Positions 61,360 through 64,000 of a stretch of DNA of 64,000 bases are shown one piece after another (the first letter of the stretch is position 1; each line of letters opens with the position of its first letter). Under the pieces are notes generated by a model. That model saw nothing but the letters and a program-made list of their open reading frames with translations, ran no database searches and was not told the origin of the DNA. The stretch is taken from NCBI RefSeq assembly GCF_000177635.2, contig NC_014836.1:1934001-1998000 (forward strand). Reading direction: 5' to 3'. The position numbers and the translations under genes were made by a program. This stretch comes from Desulfurispirillum indicum S5 (lineage in GTDB: Bacteria > Chrysiogenota > Chrysiogenetes > Chrysiogenales > Chrysiogenaceae).

Positions 61360-63712
61360 TTTTCTCTCCCTTGTCTTTGGCGTCAGCTTCCGGTGTGCCC
61401 GGAATATCCACATCCTGGTGGGTGAAGTGGCGTATGGAGGCGGGAACTTTCTTCGTGGGAATAGGCGGGTTGCCACTGCCGGGGCGGGAGCGGGTATCCA
61501 GCTCAGCGTCAGGAGCTTTCTCAGGCTTCTCTTTGGGAACCTGAACTTCCTTCTTGTCCTCTGGGTATTCGATGCGCTGGTGATAGATTCCCGTCAGGGT
61601 CTTGGTGAAGCTGGCAGCAATCATGCCGATATCCTTCAGGGTCAACTCACACTCATCCAGCTGCCCATCCACGAAGATATTATTGATGATCTTCTGCACC
61701 AGGTTCTGAATGCGCGTATGCGATGGCTCCGAAAGGGCCCGGGTCGCGGCCTCGCAGCTGTCTCCCAGCATAACCAGTGCGGCGGCGCGGGTCTGTGGTT
61801 TGGGGCCGGCATAGCGGAATTTCTCGTCATCAACCTTCTCGCCACCCTCCAGCGCTTTCTTGTAGAAGTACTGGATGAGCGTCCGGCCATGGTGCTGCTG
61901 AATAATCTCCCGTATGGATTTGGGCAAACTGTACTCTTCGGCCAGCTCCATGCCGTGTTTGACGTGGTTGGTGATTACCAGGCTGGACATGGCGGGCGAC
62001 AGGGTATCGTGGCGGTTGATCCCCCGCTGATTCTCAATGAAGTACTCGGGCTTCTTCATCTTTCCGATATCGTGATAGTAAGCCCCTACCCTTGCCAGCA
62101 GGGGATTGACGCCAATTTCTTCGGCCGCTGCCTCAACCAGGCTGCCCACGATGATGCTGTGGTGATAGGTACCGGGCGCCCGCAGAATCAGCTGCTTCAG
62201 CAGAGGATGTCCCATATTGCTCAGTTCCAGCAGCCGCAGGTCACTGGTGACATGGAATCCCGACTCAAAGATGGGCAGCAGGCCCATCACCAGCAGCATG
62301 GATATCTGCCCGGAGATAAAGACAAAGGCAAAGGCCCAGAGGGCGCCCCAGGAAAAGAGATCGCCGTTGAAGAGCAGGATGGAGACCATGACCAAAGCGC
62401 CTGCGGCACTGGACCACAGGGCGGCGAAGGTCAGATCCATGCGGTTGCGGAACGAGAAACTGCTGTAGGCCGCCACAAGCCCGCTGACGAAGGTATAGAG
62501 GGCGAAGCTGATATCGTGACCCACCATCACGCCACAGATGATGGAAAAGACCGTGGTGTAGATCATGGCGATGTGCAGATCCAGCAGGATCGCCACCAGC
62601 ATGGCCCCGGCCGCGATAGGCACAGCGTAGATCAGGTAGTCATAACTCACGTAGGGCAGGTTGAAGGAGAGCCCGGCAGCAATAATGGAGAACAGCTTCA
62701 CCAGGGCAATGGAGCCAAGCAGGATCGTGAAGAAAATATAGAGGCGGTCACTGCTGTTGAAAATCTTCTTGCGCGCCTTTTCGAAATATTTCCAGGGAAT
62801 CAGAATCAGAATACTGGCCATGATCAGGGTGGCCATAAAGGAGAACCAGTGCTCCAGGGGGCTTTTAACCCGTAACAGGGTATTCAGTTTCTGACGGGTC
62901 ATGGCGTCGACAATTTCGCCTTCCCGCACGATCATCTCACCCTGGCGCACCACAATGTAGACTGGCTTGACCTGCTGGGAGAGCTCCTCACGCCGGGTGA
63001 TGGTTGCCCGCTCGTTGAAAGTGATATCGGGGGAGAGGTTGGCCATGGTGAACATGACCACGGCAGACTCCTGACAGTGCTGATCGATGACCGCGGCCAC
63101 CTCGGAGGGAGTGCGGGGAGGGCGCTCGGGTACAATACGCTGAACACCGCCGGTGCTGATATCCCGCACAAAGGCGTTGTCAAAGACATGGGAGCGGCTC
63201 CCGGGCAAGTAAACTCCCTGGCCGTAGGCCGTGCCGACACACTGCTTGATGCGCTGCTCCAAAGCTTCCGAGAACTGACGTTCCTGAAAGTGTGCCAACA
63301 CCTCCGGCTGCAGATGAAAGCGCCCCAGCATCGCCTCAAGCTCTTTGACTTCACCGGAGCCTTCCGGCGCCGAAGCAGCGCGCCGCGCTGCCTGAAAAGT
63401 CTCTTCGATGGCAATGACAAAGCTGCGCTCCACTGAGCGGTCATGGTCGAAGAGCAGCCCGGCGTGTTCATGGGCCTCCCGCCGTTTCTGTATGGTGGCG
63501 GCTTCGTCAATGACCAGCAGTTCCCGATCAGATTTGATATTGCGACTGGCAATATCTCCGACCTCATAAATATCTCCGGTGAACCGTTCTTCGGGGATGG
63601 CAAAAAAGGCGACCAGAACCACGGTGACCATGGCGATCACCTTGACCCCCAGAGGCTGATTGATGGTGTGGGCCAGAAAGTACTGGTGCCAGCGACCGAT
63701 GAGATTGCTCAT
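61334..63712 (-). CDS. pgpH: PgpH-type 7TM-HD cyclic-di-AMP phosphodiesterase
   Basis: A 792-residue membrane protein. It has an N-terminal helix (about 22-40), a large extracytoplasmic 7TMR-HDED domain (about 45-310) and seven helices (about 310-500). The cytoplasmic HD domain (about 530-690) has HSIIVGSLVEAAAEEIGVNPLLARVGAYYHDIGKMKKPEYFIENQ with the HD metal-binding pair and NHVKHGMELAEEYSLP. A proline/charged tail ends the protein. PgpH proteins hydrolyse c-di-AMP, and their 7TMR part may sense a ligand. The gene overlaps phoH by 4 nt, a common pairing. Length fits the YqfF/PgpH family. Confidence 0.92.
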   Translation of the reverse strand: MSNLIGRWHQYFLAHTINQPLGVKVIAMVTVVLVAFFAIPEERFTGDIYEVGDIASRNIKSDRELLVIDEAATIQKRREAHEHAGLLFDHDRSVERSFVIAIEETFQAARRAASAPEGSGEVKELEAMLGRFHLQPEVLAHFQERQFSEALEQRIKQCVGTAYGQGVYLPGSRSHVFDNAFVRDISTGGVQRIVPERPPRTPSEVAAVIDQHCQESAVVMFTMANLSPDITFNERATITRREELSQQVKPVYIVVRQGEMIVREGEIVDAMTRQKLNTLLRVKSPLEHWFSFMATLIMASILILIPWKYFEKARKKIFNSSDRLYIFFTILLGSIALVKLFSIIAAGLSFNLPYVSYDYLIYAVPIAAGAMLVAILLDLHIAMIYTTVFSIICGVMVGHDISFALYTFVSGLVAAYSSFSFRNRMDLTFAALWSSAAGALVMVSILLFNGDLFSWGALWAFAFVFISGQISMLLVMGLLPIFESGFHVTSDLRLLELSNMGHPLLKQLILRAPGTYHHSIIVGSLVEAAAEEIGVNPLLARVGAYYHDIGKMKKPEYFIENQRGINRHDTLSPAMSSLVITNHVKHGMELAEEYSLPKSIREIIQQHHGRTLIQYFYKKALEGGEKVDDEKFRYAGPKPQTRAAALVMLGDSCEAATRALSEPSHTRIQNLVQKIINNIFVDGQLDECELTLKDIGMIAASFTKTLTGIYHQRIEYPEDKKEVQVPKEKPEKAPDAELDTRSRPGSGNPPIPTKKVPASIRHFTHQDVDIPGTPEADAKDKGEKNGSNPQYF

Positions 63713-64000
63713 TGCTTGTTTCCTGATTCATAGTGCTCGTAAGCCTGAACGATAGCGCTGACCAGCGGATGGCGCACCACGTCGGCATTGGAAAAAAAGG
63801 TCATGCCCACTTCGGGAATGTGGCGCAGGATATCGATGGCCTGCTGCAGGCCCTGGGAGACACCAGCGGGAAGGTCCGTCTGCGTAGGATCGCCGTTGAT
63901 CGCCATGGTCGAACCGTTGCCGAGGCGGGTAAGAAACATCTTCATCTGGGACGGCGTGGCATTCTGCGCTTCGTCCAGGAGAATAAAGGCACTGGAAAGG
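63709..64000 (-). CDS. PhoH-family ATPase (YbeZ-like), C-terminal part, runs off window
   Basis: The window holds only the 3' end. The frame reads LSSAFILLDEAQNATPSQMK, the Walker B region of PhoH, then LTRLGNGSTMAINGDPTQTDLP, a hallmark of the family, and ends EVGMTFFSNADVVRHPLVSAIVQAYEHYE. PhoH/YbeZ is a cytoplasmic ATPase linked to RNA metabolism and usually encoded near ybeY and pgpH. The N-terminal Walker A lies outside the window. Confidence 0.9.
   Translation of the reverse strand, partial: LSSAFILLDEAQNATPSQMKMFLTRLGNGSTMAINGDPTQTDLPAGVSQGLQQAIDILRHIPEVGMTFFSNADVVRHPLVSAIVQAYEHYESGNKQ

Noticed and set aside
61301-62875. 524-codon plus-strand frame opposite pgpH
   Set aside because: His/Gln/Gly-rich shadow of pgpH without family similarity.

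Overview
The window reads as chromosomal DNA of a flagellated, respiring Gram-negative bacterium. The evidence is BamD, HflKC, TonB-type outer-membrane transport, an RND efflux system, heptose (LPS) synthesis, a flagellar rod-like protein, a molybdenum-cofactor gene and many sensory proteins. The split PurS/PurQ/PurL enzyme and the PhoH-PgpH gene order argue against an enteric gammaproteobacterium. A deep-branching or deltaproteobacteria-like lineage (for example Chrysiogenota) fits, but this is an inference from gene content only.

Layout. 0-7.4 kb: end of a DcuS/CitA-like sensor kinase, HU, a regulatory block holding a candidate sigma-54-dependent small RNA, then degQ-hldD-mobA-small membrane protein, a lytic-transglycosylase-like lipoprotein and two multi-pass membrane proteins. 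7.7-13.6 kb: a tight minus-strand operon of a LytTR regulator, an orphan DctP, a NUDIX hydrolase, HflK, HflC, a gamma-carbonic-anhydrase-like protein and Ppx/GppA. 13.6-14.3 kb: a 659-bp MITE-like repeat with an inverted second copy at 42 kb. 14.4-19.4 kb: an MscS channel and the purC-purS-purQ-purL operon ending in a strong terminator. 19.6-23.6 kb: a cobalamin-binding protein with a CarH-like W-x9-EH signature, a PAS histidine kinase, an unknown helical protein and a multi-domain response regulator, together a candidate B12-based (possibly light-sensing) signalling system. 23.6-24.5 kb: a short transcript with a micro-ORF, and an exported rhodanese.

24.6-33.0 kb is an iron/heme acquisition locus. 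It has an ECF sigma factor and FecR on the plus strand, and divergently an STN-containing TonB-dependent receptor and a PKD-repeat lipoprotein. The receptor is broken near its 3' end by a 918-bp IS5-type insertion. 33.0-39.8 kb is rich in signalling genes: a DUF218 membrane protein, an Hpt/pseudo-receiver protein, an SRPBCC protein, a globin-coupled EAL phosphodiesterase, and a response regulator paired with a histidine kinase whose sensor domain carries a CxxCH haem-c motif. Fragments of the MITE-like repeat flank the last pair.

40-46.6 kb: a Na+/H+ antiporter, the inverted repeat copy, a tRNA operon (Pro-Arg-His) with its own promoter and terminator, and the RimK-like ligase / 7TM transglutaminase / retropepsin-like protease trio. 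46.8-49.9 kb: ppk1 and a second ppx/gppA behind an 11-bp-periodic Pho-box-like array. 50-55.1 kb: a TetR-controlled RND adaptor and pump. 55.1-64 kb: minus-strand housekeeping genes (phzF-like, cinA, pgpA, DUF374 acyltransferase, flagellar rod-like, bamD, gpsA, YqiA-like esterase, pgpH, phoH).

The strongest candidates for something new are: (1) two perfect NorR-type boxes, a sigma-54 promoter and a terminator framing a ~100-nt RNA upstream of degQ; (2) the B12-binding two-component cluster; and (3) the MITE-like repeat, whose two hairpins show compensatory base changes between copies.
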